From Gemmataceae bacterium (lineage in GTDB: Bacteria; Planctomycetota; Planctomycetia; Gemmatales; Gemmataceae), in assembly GCA_019752375.1 (NCBI GenBank), contig JAIEMG010000381.1:1-33895 (forward strand): DNA of 33,895 nt. The letters run 5' to 3'. Position 1 is the first letter of the stretch, and each line of letters starts with the position of its first letter. Under the pieces are notes generated by a model, which searched no databases, was not told the DNA's origin, and saw nothing but the letters and a program-made list of their open reading frames with translations. The position numbers and the translations under genes are program-made. Shown here in pieces: positions 17,037 through 24,180 of this stretch.

Positions 17037-17181
17037 GCCGGAAGTCGGCGAATGCCTTCGCCATGTCACTTCAAGGAATGTTCAGTCTTTCGGTCAGCCG
17101 TTCATTTTCTTTGTTTCGCCCTGCACCGCTTCATCGTTGTTGCCTTCTTCATGGCTCTTCGTCTGCCAGTGGTCCGGCGTC

Positions 17182-18468
17182 TCAAATCACTGCCCCATCC
17201 GGCACCACCGCCCCCTTGGGAATGCAGACAATCCCTTCGCGGATCACGTAGTTCGTCCCTTCCGCCTCTTGCAACCCGTGCTGGTTCACGATCTTCACAT
17301 TGCGGCCGATCCGGCAATCCTTGTCGATGATGGCCTTTTCGATCCGCGAGCCTTCGCCGATGGTGAAGTCCGGGAGACCGCGCCGCCGGTTTTCTTCCCG
17401 GTCAGCGTCCGTCTCGAAGCGGTCGGCGCCGATGATAACGCTGTCGCGAATGACCGCGTTTTCCCCGATGCGGCTGCGCACACCGATCAGGGCACGTTCG
17501 ATGCACGTGCCGGGCAAGACCACGCAGCCGTCACTGATGAGGCACTGTTCCAGCTTCGCTCCATTGATGCGTGACGCGGGCAAAAAGCGCATGCGCGTGT
17601 AGATGACGCCGTCGGGACTGTGGAAATCGAAGGGCGGGTTGGCGCTGGCCAGGGCCAGGCTCGATTCGTGATAGGACTTCACCGTGCCCAGGTCTTCCCA
17701 GTAACCGTCGAAGAGATGGGCCTGCACGCGATGCGTCTTCAAGCTGCGCGGAAACACGTCCTTGCCGAAGTCGGTGCAGAGCGGCTTGGCGGTCAGCAGG
17801 TCGATGAGCACGTCGCGCTTGAACAGGTAGATGCCCATGCTGGCAAGGTATTCGCGGCCCTTAGCCTGGATGCCGCGCCCATCGATCCATGCGGCCGATG
17901 TTCGCACCTCGGCCAGCTGCTCCGGCGTCTTCGGCTTCTCGACGAAGCCGGTCACGCGGCCGTCGTCATCCAGGCGCATGATGCCGAAGCCGGAGGTCTG
18001 GTCTTCCGGCACCGGCAGGACGGCAATGGTCACGTCGGCATCGCTCTCGCGGTGCGTCTGGACCAGATGGCGGAAGTCCATGCGATAGAGCTGGTCGCCG
18101 GAGAGGATCAGCACGTCGTTGCAGCGGTCTTCCTGCACATAGCGAATCTGCTGGCGGACGGCATCGGCAGTACCCTGGTACCAGTTGCCGCCTTCGTTGG
18201 TTTGCTGGGCTGCCAGGATCTCGACGAAGCCGTTATTGAACGGATCGAACTTGTACGTATGCGAGATGTGGCGATGCAAGCTGACGCTCAGGAACTGGGT
18301 CAGGACGTAAACGCGATTCAGGTCGCTGTTGATGCAATTGCTGATGGGAATATCGATCAGCCGATACTTGCCGGCGACGGGCACGGCCGGCTTGCTCCGC
18401 AGCTGAGTGAGCGGATACAACCGGGTGCCGCGGCCGCCGCCGAGGATCAAGCTCAATACGTCTTGCAT
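17182..18468 (-). CDS. glgC: Glucose-1-phosphate adenylyltransferase
   Basis: 428 residues, full length for GlgC. The nucleotidyltransferase domain opens with LSLILGGGRGTRLYPLT and SKPAVPVAGKYRLIDIPISN; then come the glucose-1-phosphate region (GFVEKP, after MRLDDDGRVT), and the DGYWEDLGTVKSYHESSLAL block, followed by a C-terminal left-handed beta-helix of hexapeptide repeats (SRIGENAVIRDSVIIGAD, SRIEKAIIDKDCRIGRNVKI). It makes ADP-glucose from ATP and glucose-1-phosphate, the committed step of bacterial glycogen synthesis, and is usually allosterically controlled. No other glycogen gene is adjacent. Upstream on the minus strand a CATAAT -10-like word lies near 18520 but lacks a good -35. Confidence 0.95.
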   Translation of the reverse strand: MQDVLSLILGGGRGTRLYPLTQLRSKPAVPVAGKYRLIDIPISNCINSDLNRVYVLTQFLSVSLHRHISHTYKFDPFNNGFVEILAAQQTNEGGNWYQGTADAVRQQIRYVQEDRCNDVLILSGDQLYRMDFRHLVQTHRESDADVTIAVLPVPEDQTSGFGIMRLDDDGRVTGFVEKPKTPEQLAEVRTSAAWIDGRGIQAKGREYLASMGIYLFKRDVLIDLLTAKPLCTDFGKDVFPRSLKTHRVQAHLFDGYWEDLGTVKSYHESSLALASANPPFDFHSPDGVIYTRMRFLPASRINGAKLEQCLISDGCVVLPGTCIERALIGVRSRIGENAVIRDSVIIGADRFETDADREENRRRGLPDFTIGEGSRIEKAIIDKDCRIGRNVKIVNQHGLQEAEGTNYVIREGIVCIPKGAVVPDGAVI

Positions 18469-18572
18469 GGGAAAGTCTCGTCGGTGCTCGGTTGCCGATG
18501 GAAACGCCGCGGGCGCAATCGGGCATTATGCTACCATACGACCCGTTCGACAGATGAAGTGGAAAACGGAAG

Positions 18573-18880
18573 ATGACGTGGAAAGGGGCGAGGGCTCCGC
18601 ACCTCGCTTTTTTCGCCCGCCAGCGTTTTGAACATCGCTTCTATCTCATCGGCATCGTCGTCCTTCCCGCGGCTCGGCCCTGGAAGAGTTCGGCCGGCTC
18701 CATGACGCCCAGAACGATTACGAAAAGGTGATCGCGCAGAATCTCAAGTGGAAGGTCCGCGTCAAGAAGCAGAACCGCTGCTTCCTCAAGGTGACGAACC
18801 AGACCACCGAGACGATTCGCGACTTCGTCATGTACGAATACCTGTCCGACAAGGGCGAATGGGTCTGGCACCCACAAGAC
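18573..18880 (+). pseudogene. Frameshifted gene remnant
   Basis: From the ATG at 18573 (GGAAG just upstream) one frame reads RQRFEHRFYLIGIVVLP and stops soon after. The next frame carries ALEEFGRLHDAQNDYEKVI and continues with QNLKWKVRVKKQNRCFLKV and ETIRDFVMYEYLSDKGEWVW up to about 18880, then degenerates into low-complexity sequence. The second part has normal protein composition and beta-strand alternation, suggesting the middle of a truncated gene. I do not recognise the family. It lies between glgC and the distal end of the cassette array. Confidence 0.35.
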
Positions 18881-18960
18881 GCTGGGAACAGCGGGAACAC
18901 TTTGCGCCGATCCAACTCCACCAGTAGAATCTCCTTGAACGCCCCCCGCGTTGTCTGCCC

Positions 18961-19269
18961 TCAGGAACCCCGTCCCGCCCCGCCGGCGACTGCAGCGAAT
19001 GGTTCGCCCTCGACTCTGTATCGGCAGCGAGGACAAATTGCCCCGTGCCGGAACCCCCACCCCGACTCGACGAAGGACACAGCGGCTCGCCAGCGGAGGC
19101 TCTCGACCAACCGCTCGACGTCCTCGGAAGCCGCGTGCGCTGGCCGTGGGCATCGAGCGCACGTGAGGTTCCGACAGCCCCGTGTCGTGCAGTAGAGGAA
19201 AATCCCACCAAGTATCCAACACCGGACTTGCGGCAAGATCGCTCGGACTGTTGCCGATACCCCCGCCAT
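18961..19269 (-). CDS. Small Cys-rich protein, last cassette gene
   Basis: 102 residues with two Cys pairs likely to bind zinc: CTTRGC and CARC in the middle, CPRC near the C-terminus, linked by the helix SEDVERLVESLRW. The ATG lies 17 nt after the GTTCGGC end of the attC-like site at 19286-19382, with GGAGGG between them, the same spacing seen for other cassette genes here. It is the leftmost gene of the array; no attC-like site follows its stop, so the array seems to have been cut there. Function unknown. Confidence 0.55.
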   Translation of the reverse strand: MAGVSATVRAILPQVRCWILGGIFLYCTTRGCRNLTCARCPRPAHAASEDVERLVESLRWRAAVSFVESGWGFRHGAICPRCRYRVEGEPFAAVAGGAGRGS

Positions 19270-19285
19270 TCTCAAGCCCTCCGCC

Positions 19286-19382
19286 GCCGAACCCGGCGCT
19301 GCACCTGACCGGCGGGGCATGAGGGCTTTCTCCGACATGGAGGCTATCGTGCCCCGCCGGCAGGTGAGCTTAGTCGTTCGGC
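19286..19382 (-). repeat. attC-like site A (complete, inverted)
   Basis: 97 nt bounded by GCCGAAC and GTTCGGC. On the plus strand the left arm continues CCGGCGCTGCACCTGACCGGCGGGGCA-type (with the extra G) and the right arm returns TGCCCCGCCGGCAGGTGAGCT-type. Outer boxes pair, the next five bases do not, and the inner stem pairs with single bulges. Its arm order is opposite to all the other sites in the array although the genes on both sides read the same way. Confidence 0.75.
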
Positions 19383-19427
19383 GGCGGACCGACTCCTCAC
19401 CCACAGGCGCCGCCAACCCGACACGTG

Positions 19428-20000
19428 TTATCCCTCCGACAGCGGCCCTTCCACGGTAAACGCGCAGGCCATGCGGCGGACGCTTTCCGGTTTCTCGATC
19501 CGCTTGAGCCGTTCGATCAGGTCATCGATGTCCACCCCGTTCACGGAGCTCAGCGGGTGCGCCTTGACCCATTCCAGCAGCGCCTCGACGCTCCAGGCTT
19601 GCGGATTCCGCCGGACCAACTCGACCAGAGCCTCCGGGTAGCCCGGCAGACCCGGCAGGTACTCACCGATCGAGAAGGTGAAAAGCGGGTCCGCTACTTG
19701 ATAGTAGTCCTTGGGGAACAGGTCGCGCGTACGGTGCTGGCTGGCCCAGGTGAACTCCGCATCGTCAAAGACCGGAAGCATCCGATCAAGGATGCCGAGC
19801 AGGACCCGTGCCGCGCGCGGATGTTGGCGAAACTCCTCATCCCGCGAGCCCGGGCCGGCATCCCACTCGGCTTCCCGCAGCAGCCGGTCGAGCGCCTTGA
19901 TCTCGGTCATCTGCTGAAAGGGGTCTCGGGACAACGGCAGCGCGTCGATGTCGGCCAAGATCTCCCCCAACAGCCGTTGCTGCTTGGGCTGGTCTGACAT
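19428..20000 (-). CDS. Cassette gene, unknown soluble protein
   Basis: 190 residues, acidic, mostly helical, no Cys motif and no signal peptide. Distinct stretches are EILADIDALPLSRDPFQQM, RVLLGILDRMLPVFDD, DLFPKDYYQVADPLFTFSIG and VEALLEWVKAHPLSSVNGVD. I do not recognise a family. The start is firm: GGGGGAGG lies 5-12 nt upstream and the GTTCGGC edge of site B lies only 13 nt before the ATG, the compact cassette layout. The stop is followed 45 nt later by site A. Orientation is away from the integrase remnant, as expected for an integron cassette. Confidence 0.7.
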   Translation of the reverse strand: MSDQPKQQRLLGEILADIDALPLSRDPFQQMTEIKALDRLLREAEWDAGPGSRDEEFRQHPRAARVLLGILDRMLPVFDDAEFTWASQHRTRDLFPKDYYQVADPLFTFSIGEYLPGLPGYPEALVELVRRNPQAWSVEALLEWVKAHPLSSVNGVDIDDLIERLKRIEKPESVRRMACAFTVEGPLSEG

Positions 20001-20013
20001 CGCGGCCTCCCCC

Positions 20014-20110
20014 GCCGAACAATGAAGCTCAGCAGCGGCGGGGGCCGAGCGAGCTATGACCCTGGGATAGCCTACACGCCCCCGCCGTCGGCTGCAGCGC
20101 CTGGTTCGAC
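20014..20110 (-). repeat. attC-like site B (complete)
   Basis: 97 nt from GCCGAAC (20014-20020) to GTTCGAC (20104-20110). Left arm continues AATGAAGCTCAGCAGCGGCG; right arm returns CGCCGTCGGCTGCAGCGCC. The stem pairs AGCT-CAGC with GCTGCAGC, leaving one unpaired G in the right-hand arm, and five spacer bases are unpaired. The outer right box has one change (GTTCGAC). The cupin gene reads into this site and stops inside its left arm. Confidence 0.8.
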
Positions 20111-20547
20111 GATTGGGCCTCGACTATCAGCCGGGGGGGCGCACCCTTGCCGACATCTTCGGCCGTCGGAGGGCCTTCGAGCCAGTTCACTTTCCAACCG
20201 TCTTCGAGGATGATGATGGCCTGCGAACCTGCGGGAACCCAGGCTTCATGGACGATGTGGCCCGGCAGGTAGAAGTAGCCATTCGCTTTGATGTCGAATC
20301 GCTCGCCCGTGTCGCTGTTCTCGAACAAGTGCGACCCCCGGAGAATGATATGGGTCTCGCTCTTTTCGTGGGTGTGCTTGGGAATGTGGATGGCCGTGGG
20401 GAAATCAATCATCAGGGTAGTAGCGGCGGTCTGCGGATCGACGCGAAGGAGCGTGAAGAGAGGCGAGTCTTTGCCCAGGTCGGGAAGCATCTTCTCCCAT
20501 TTCTGGTCAAGCTTGTTCACGCAAACCGGTTCATGCTTCGTGTTCAT
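20029..20547 (-). CDS. Cassette gene: cupin-domain protein with attC-coded tail
   Basis: 172 residues. The core is a single cupin barrel: HIPKHTHEKSETHIILRGS is cupin motif 1 (the usual His/His/Glu metal ligands within H-x-H...E), and GYFYLPGHIVHEAW is motif 2 with its His. Such small cupins bind a metal and act as dioxygenases, isomerases or sensors; this one cannot be narrowed down. The ATG at 20547 follows site C by about 30 nt. The gene has no stop before the attC-like site, so its last 27 or so residues (NQALQPTAGACRLSQG and on) are translated from the palindrome itself and end at 20029. Confidence 0.75.
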   Translation of the reverse strand: MNTKHEPVCVNKLDQKWEKMLPDLGKDSPLFTLLRVDPQTAATTLMIDFPTAIHIPKHTHEKSETHIILRGSHLFENSDTGERFDIKANGYFYLPGHIVHEAWVPAGSQAIIILEDGWKVNWLEGPPTAEDVGKGAPPRLIVEAQSSNQALQPTAGACRLSQGHSSLGPRRC

Positions 20548-20576
20548 ACGATTGTCCCGCGGGCTGTTACTTTGCA

Positions 20577-20678
20577 GCCGAACATGAAGCTCACACGCAC
20601 CGGCCACCCCGCCCGGACCGATGCGCACTTTGCAACCGGGCGGGGTGGCCGGTGTCGTGTGCAGCGCGGTGGTTCGGC
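20577..20678 (-). repeat. attC-like site C (complete)
   Basis: 102 nt from GCCGAAC (20577-20583) to GTTCGGC (20672-20678). The left arm ATGAAGCTCACACGCACCGG pairs with CCGGTGTCGTGTGCAGCGC on the right; two extra bases bulge from the right-hand arm (G in GCTGCACA and A in CGACACC). The long GC-rich extension CCACCCCGCCCGG also pairs. It lies 10 nt after the amidase stop. Confidence 0.8.
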
Positions 20679-20688
20679 CGGTCTTTGC

Positions 20689-22110
20689 TCAAGCACCTAC
20701 CACAGGTGGCTTCCGCTTCCACAATCCGGTCGCCTGCTCGAAGGCGTACCCCAGTTGAAGGACGCCCCAATCATCCTGGTGACGGCCGACAATCTGGAGG
20801 CCGATCGGCAGCCCCTCAACGGTGAACGCGCAAGGGACGGACAGGGCGGGGTTACCAATCGCCGAGATGAAGTAGCACGACTTCATCCAATCGATGTACG
20901 TCTCCATTCTGACGCCGTTGACCTCCCGGGGCCAGTCTGTCTTCACATCGAACGGGAGCACCTGAACGGTCGGCAGGACGAAGAACTCATAGCGATCCAG
21001 GAACTCCCGGACCCGGTGGTGCAGGGCAGTCCGCAGGACCTCCGCCCGGCCGATCTGCGGGCCGGTCTGCTTCTGCCCCGCCTCGATGTTCCAGACGACC
21101 GTGTCCTTAAGCTTGTCCTTGTGCTTCGCGAACTCCTCGGTCAGGGTGGACTCGTAATGCCACGCCCGGAGCGGCTTGAATACCTCGTCGGCGTCCGCCA
21201 TGTCTTTCGGGTCGGCCTCCTCGACCACGCATCCCAACGACTCGAAGACGGTCCGCTGTGCGTCCACCGCCTTCGCCACGGCCGCCTCGAAGGGCAAACC
21301 CATCCCTTTGGACCAGGCGACGCGCACACCCTTGAAGTCGCGGCCGAGAGGGCGGCGGAACCGGTCCCCGGCTTCGGAAATGGCGATCGGGGCCCGGGGG
21401 TCGGGGCCGGCAAGGGCGCTGAGCATCAGGGCGACGTCCGCCACCGTACGGGCCATCGGGCCATCGACGGCCAGGGTAAACCAGCCGGTGCTGTACGGCC
21501 AGGTCGGGACGCGGCCCGGGGAAGGGCGGAGGCCAACCACCTTGCAGAAGCTGGCCGGGTTCCGCAGCGACCCTCCCATGTCGCTGCCGTCAGCCAGTGA
21601 AACCATCCCGCAGGCCAGGGCGACAGCCGCCCCGCCGCTGCTGCCGCCGCACGTCTTGGTGAGGTCGTACGGGTTGAGCGTTCGCCCGAACACGGCGTTG
21701 AACGTCTGCGACCCGGCGCCGAACTCGGGGGTGTTGGTCTTTCCGACCGTGATCGCACCGGCGACGCGCAGTCGCTCCACCAGAAGGGCATCGACGGTCG
21801 GCACCTCGTCCTTGTAGATCAGAGATCCGTAGGTGGTCCGAATGCCTTTGGTTTCCTGAAGATCCTTGTGGGCAACCGGCAGACCATGCAGAGGACCTAC
21901 CACCTCACCCTTCGCGATCCGTTCGTCGGCTCGGCGTGCCGCCTCCCGGCCCTGATCCGCGACGAGGGTGATGATGGCGTTCACCTTCGGGTTGACCCGT
22001 TCGATCTGTTTCAGGTGAGCCTCAAGAACTTCACGGGCCGACACGTCTTTGGACCGAAGGCGGCGGGCCAGTTCGACGGCGGTCATGAAGCAGACGTCGG
22101 AGTCGGCCAT
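20689..22110 (-). CDS. Amidase signature family enzyme
   Basis: 473 residues, complete amidase-signature protein. The Ser-cisSer-Lys triad is visible: K82 in PVAHKDLQ, the CGGSSGGAAVALA loop (S157/S158) and the nucleophile S181 in GSDMGGSLRNPA. The family hydrolyses a broad range of amides (aliphatic and aryl amides, fatty amides, and Glu-tRNA amide transfer in GatA); without GatB or GatC next to it, a general amidase is more likely than GatA. GGGAG precedes the ATG at 22110. At 1.4 kb it is large for an integron cassette, but it ends 10 nt before an attC-like site and reads in array orientation. Upstream (22111-22255) nothing is seen except degenerate sequence before half site D. Confidence 0.88.
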   Translation of the reverse strand: MADSDVCFMTAVELARRLRSKDVSAREVLEAHLKQIERVNPKVNAIITLVADQGREAARRADERIAKGEVVGPLHGLPVAHKDLQETKGIRTTYGSLIYKDEVPTVDALLVERLRVAGAITVGKTNTPEFGAGSQTFNAVFGRTLNPYDLTKTCGGSSGGAAVALACGMVSLADGSDMGGSLRNPASFCKVVGLRPSPGRVPTWPYSTGWFTLAVDGPMARTVADVALMLSALAGPDPRAPIAISEAGDRFRRPLGRDFKGVRVAWSKGMGLPFEAAVAKAVDAQRTVFESLGCVVEEADPKDMADADEVFKPLRAWHYESTLTEEFAKHKDKLKDTVVWNIEAGQKQTGPQIGRAEVLRTALHHRVREFLDRYEFFVLPTVQVLPFDVKTDWPREVNGVRMETYIDWMKSCYFISAIGNPALSVPCAFTVEGLPIGLQIVGRHQDDWGVLQLGYAFEQATGLWKRKPPVVGA

Positions 22111-22255
22111 CGGAACAGTCTCCCGAGCCCGTTGAGGGCCTTCCGGAACTGGAAAGCCGAGATCGACACCGACCGCGCCAGCGCCGAGCGCCGCCGCCGC
22201 CGGCGATCAGAGCTGTGCGCCGGCAGACGCTTTCGCCCACCGCAGACCTCCGGTG

Positions 22256-22291
22256 GCCGAACGACCCCGCTCAGCAGCGGCGGGGGCCGAG
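22256..22291 (-). repeat. Half attC-like site D
   Basis: GCCGAAC (22256-22262) plus GACCCC and the arm GCTCAGCAGCGGCGGGGGCC, identical over its inner 20 nt to site B, then AGTGAACGCC. The right half is missing; the sequence goes straight into a truncated gene, indicating a deletion through the site. Confidence 0.6.
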
Positions 22292-22423
22292 TGAACGCCG
22301 GAAGAACGACTTCGCGAACAAGCAGTGTAGGGTGTGCGAGCGCACCCAATCGCCGACCCACCTTCCGAACTCCGAAGGGGTGGCGAAGAACTGGATCGCC
22401 GGGTTCAGACGCACCGTCCGCAC
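22271..22423 (-). pseudogene. Truncated cassette gene fragment
   Basis: About 50 codons from a GTG at 22423, just after the GTTCGGC edge of the site at 22438-22534. It reads NPAIQFFATPSEFGRWVGDW followed by VRSHTLHCLFAK, an alternating strand-helix-strand pattern like several small planctomycete proteins, then runs straight into half site D and stops at 22271 in the same attC position as the cupin gene. The 3' part of the gene and half the attC are gone. Function unknown. Confidence 0.4.
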
Positions 22424-22437
22424 ACGCGCCCTCCGGG

Positions 22438-22534
22438 GCCGAACGACCAAGCTCACCTGCCGAGGCCGCGAGTGTGACAGCGCGCCACGCCATCCAGAGA
22501 GTACGGCCCCGGTTAGGCGCAGCGCCGGTTCGGC
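22438..22534 (-). repeat. attC-like site (complete), after protease gene
   Basis: 97 nt from GCCGAAC (22438-22444) to GTTCGGC (22528-22534). Left arm GACCAAGCTCACCTGCCGAG, right arm CCCCGGTTAGGCGCAGCGCC. AGCT-CACC faces GCTGCGCC with the extra G again in the right arm. It lies 5 nt after the stop of the protease-like gene. Confidence 0.75.
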
Positions 22535-22539
22535 CGATC

Positions 22540-22915
22540 TCAAGGCAGCGGCCGTATCTCTACAAGACCACCCACCGCGACCTCGACGCGCAGCTCATGC
22601 CCCGCCAGGAGGCCCATACCCGCCAGCACTTCGCCGCCTACTGCCGATACCACCACACCGCGCCAGCCGGTACCCCACTCGACTTCCGCCCCGAAGGTAT
22701 CGAAACGAACTGACGACCCGTCCGCCAACAACGCCGTGCCACCCGACCGCCGTACCAGGCTGAGTGACGCCACGACAGCCGCCGGCACCGCTAACGACCC
22801 CGAGTAGCCGGTATCGACCCACCGCCTCCAACTCCTCCTCGGCTCCCGTCGGGCCGCGCACGCGTAACCGGAGGACCACTTCCAGACGGGCCGTCACCGT
22901 GCCCTGCGCCCTCAC
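22540..22915 (-). pseudogene. Retropepsin-like aspartic protease, one-base frameshift
   Basis: Begins at a GTG overlapping the previous gene's stop (GTGA). The first frame reads RAQGTVTARLEVVLRLRV to EEELEAV. After one extra G in the GGG at 22818-22820 the next frame continues with VDTGYSGSLAVPAAVVASL, carrying the catalytic DTG, then LLADGSSVRFDTFGAEVEW and GGEVLAGMGLLAGHELRVEV to the stop. Together this is a clan AA (retropepsin-type) domain of about 124 residues, which works as a homodimer. The total length is 3n+1, so a single inserted base explains it. It could be a true pseudogene, a sequencing error, or frameshifting. Confidence 0.65.
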
Positions 22916-23184
22916 GCTGCACCCGGGCCGACATGGCGCATCCGATACGCGGCCGCCTGCCCGGCGCGCATGAGCCACAAGCGTGCGCCGGGTAGTCGCG
23001 CCAGCAAACGGTTGGTGGCCGCGTAATCGTCGGCGTCGATCTCATAGTCCCCCGTCTCCCAGGCCACAGCGACATACTTGCCGTCGTCCTCGGCGCGCAG
23101 CAATGGCCGGATAACTTGGTCGTAGACCGCATAGGCGCGGCGCTCTTCTTCGGCGAGCCGGTCCGGCGGTTGGGTGGTTGACAT
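22912..23184 (-). CDS. Cassette gene, small protein of unknown function
   Basis: 90 residues. N-terminal helix rich in Glu and Arg (PDRLAEEERRAYAVYDQVI), then VAVAWETGDYEIDADDYAAT and a Leu-rich end. I have no family name. Its TGA overlaps the start of the aspartic-protease-like gene, so the two are translationally coupled; this suggests they act together, the small protein perhaps as partner or substrate. GAGG precedes the ATG at 23184. The next attC-like site edge upstream is about 80 nt away. Confidence 0.65.
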   Translation of the reverse strand: MSTTQPPDRLAEEERRAYAVYDQVIRPLLRAEDDGKYVAVAWETGDYEIDADDYAATNRLLARLPGARLWLMRAGQAAAYRMRHVGPGAA

Positions 23185-23266
23185 GGTGGGTTCCTCACCA
23201 GATAAGGCGACCTATCGATTGTAGCGCAGGGAGCCAGGACCGTCTGCACTCTCTCGCCCGCCGCTG

Positions 23267-23363
23267 GCCGAACGATGAAGTTCAGCAGCGGGGCCGGCTG
23301 CAAGAACAGTGTACCCCGAAAAGCCATCATGCCGGCCACGTCTGCTGCAACGGCTGGTTCGGC
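23267..23363 (-). repeat. attC-like site E (complete)
   Basis: 97 nt from GCCGAAC (23267-23273) to GTTCGGC (23357-23363). Left arm GATGAAGTTCAGCAGCGGGG, right arm CCACGTCTGCTGCAACGGCT. Here both arms carry GTT where other sites have GCT (AGTT-CAGCAG against GTTGCAGCAG), a compensating change that keeps the stem and supports a selected structure. It lies 23 nt after the toxin gene stop. Confidence 0.8.
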
Positions 23364-23386
23364 GACCATCGCCGCCCGGGAAAGAG

Positions 23387-23737
23387 CTACGGCAGCCCCA
23401 ATCCTACTTTCAAGCAGTCGTCGAGCTTTTGCAGCAGCGCTGGTGACAGGATTCCCAACACCTGGGCAACGGTGTCGGCGTAGACGGTGTCGAGCACCAA
23501 ACTGGAAACGACCGAATCGACGAGTAGCCCGGTCGCTTTGCCTTCGGGCGTGCTCACGTCGATGAACAGGCAGGCCGGGTCGTCTTTCATCGTCAGGTTT
23601 TTCGTAACTTCCGCAACGACGACCGTGCTGACAGTGCTGGCATAAGTGTCCGACTGGACCACCACAGCAGGCCGCTTCTTGCCGCGCTGACCGGAGGGGT
23701 GCGGAAAGCGGACAAGGACCACGTCGCCCCGCTTCAT
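23387..23737 (-). CDS. MazF/PemK-family toxin in cassette
   Basis: 116 residues of the PemK/MazF fold: MKRGDVVLVRFPHPSGQRGK, then KRPAVVVQSDTY and the TVVVAEVT strand, followed by helical LSPALLQKLDDCLKVGL. Members are endoribonucleases that block translation when freed from the antitoxin. Its ATG overlaps the antitoxin stop (ATGA), giving the usual antitoxin-first coupled pair. Toxin-antitoxin pairs are frequent passengers of sedentary integrons, where they are thought to stabilise the array. The sequence differs clearly from the E. coli-like MazF at 11113. Confidence 0.85.
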   Translation of the reverse strand: MKRGDVVLVRFPHPSGQRGKKRPAVVVQSDTYASTVSTVVVAEVTKNLTMKDDPACLFIDVSTPEGKATGLLVDSVVSSLVLDTVYADTVAQVLGILSPALLQKLDDCLKVGLGLP

Positions 23738-23976
23738 GGCTTCTCCGGCAAATCGTCGTATTCATCCCGGTCCTCGTGCTTGACCCGCTCCCAGGCCAGG
23801 GCCTGCAACTCCTCCCTCGTCCACGGGCTGTCGTCGTACTCCTCTTCTTTCAGACGCTCGTATTCGTCAACGCGCAGCAAGACGAATGTCTCATTCGTCC
23901 AGGGATTCACGACACGAGGCGGAGTGGCTTCGGGGTTTTCCAGCGCTTGCACCTGTTGTTCGGTCAGTTCGATCAT
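23734..23976 (-). CDS. Antitoxin of the cassette toxin
   Basis: 80 residues, acidic. MIELTEQQVQALENPEATPP at the start, a PRVVNPWTNETFVLLRVDEY strand region of the Phd/YefM-like antitoxin kind, and a Glu/Asp-rich C-terminal tail (EEEYDDSPWTREELQ, DEYDDLPEKP) likely to wrap the toxin. The ATG at 23976 has AAGGAGAC 7 nt upstream. The open frame runs far upstream but that part overlaps the mobile element and is not real. Role: neutralise the toxin and probably repress the pair. Confidence 0.8.
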   Translation of the reverse strand: MIELTEQQVQALENPEATPPRVVNPWTNETFVLLRVDEYERLKEEEYDDSPWTREELQALAWERVKHEDRDEYDDLPEKP

Positions 23977-24029
23977 GGCTGTCTCCTTTCCAGCATCGTA
24001 CCATCTCGGCACACTGCTGCCCATCGCGC

Positions 24030-24056
24030 ACATCCCCTGCCGCGTCAGGTGCAGCG
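24030..24056. repeat. Left attachment site in attC arm
   Basis: CACATCCCCTGCCGC then GTCAGGTGCAGCG (24044-24056). The 13-mer recurs at 30206-30218. Both the 13-mer and the bases to its left resemble the inner arm of attC-like site A (CCCCGCCGGTCAGGTGCAGCG), so this is the left remnant of an attC arm split by the mobile element. The opposite arm of that attC is not found to the left; it may have been lost when the antitoxin gene was placed there. Confidence 0.6.
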
Positions 24057-24118
24057 TCAGACCAGATTCTCCATTTTTGCCATGAATCGCTGCATTTCCC
24101 TTGTTTTCTAGGCATGTG

Positions 24119-24139
24119 TCAGAGAAAATTTCAGAGAAT
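24119..24139. repeat. Candidate integrase arm-site motifs (left and right ends)
   Basis: TCAGAGAAAA (24119-24128) and TTCAGAGAA (24130-24138) lie just inside the left end. The reverse complement, TCTCTGAAAA, recurs inside the right end at 30109-30118 and TTCTCTGAAAA at 30151-30161. Repeats of one motif, inverted between the two ends of an element, are the usual layout of integrase arm-binding sites. Confidence 0.45.
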
Positions 24140-24180
24140 CTGGCATACACCGAGCCTAAGCGAACGGCGGGGAAAAGGCA

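Noticed and set aside
20113..21600. 495-codon plus-strand open frame over the cupin and amidase genes
   Set aside because: Runs through an attC-like site and antisense to two well-supported genes.
22215..22763. Plus-strand frame with a Cys-pair segment around CRVCERTQSPTHLP that looks faintly like a THAP zinc finger
   Set aside because: It crosses two attC-like sites, and the minus-strand reading of the same bases fits the cassette layout better.
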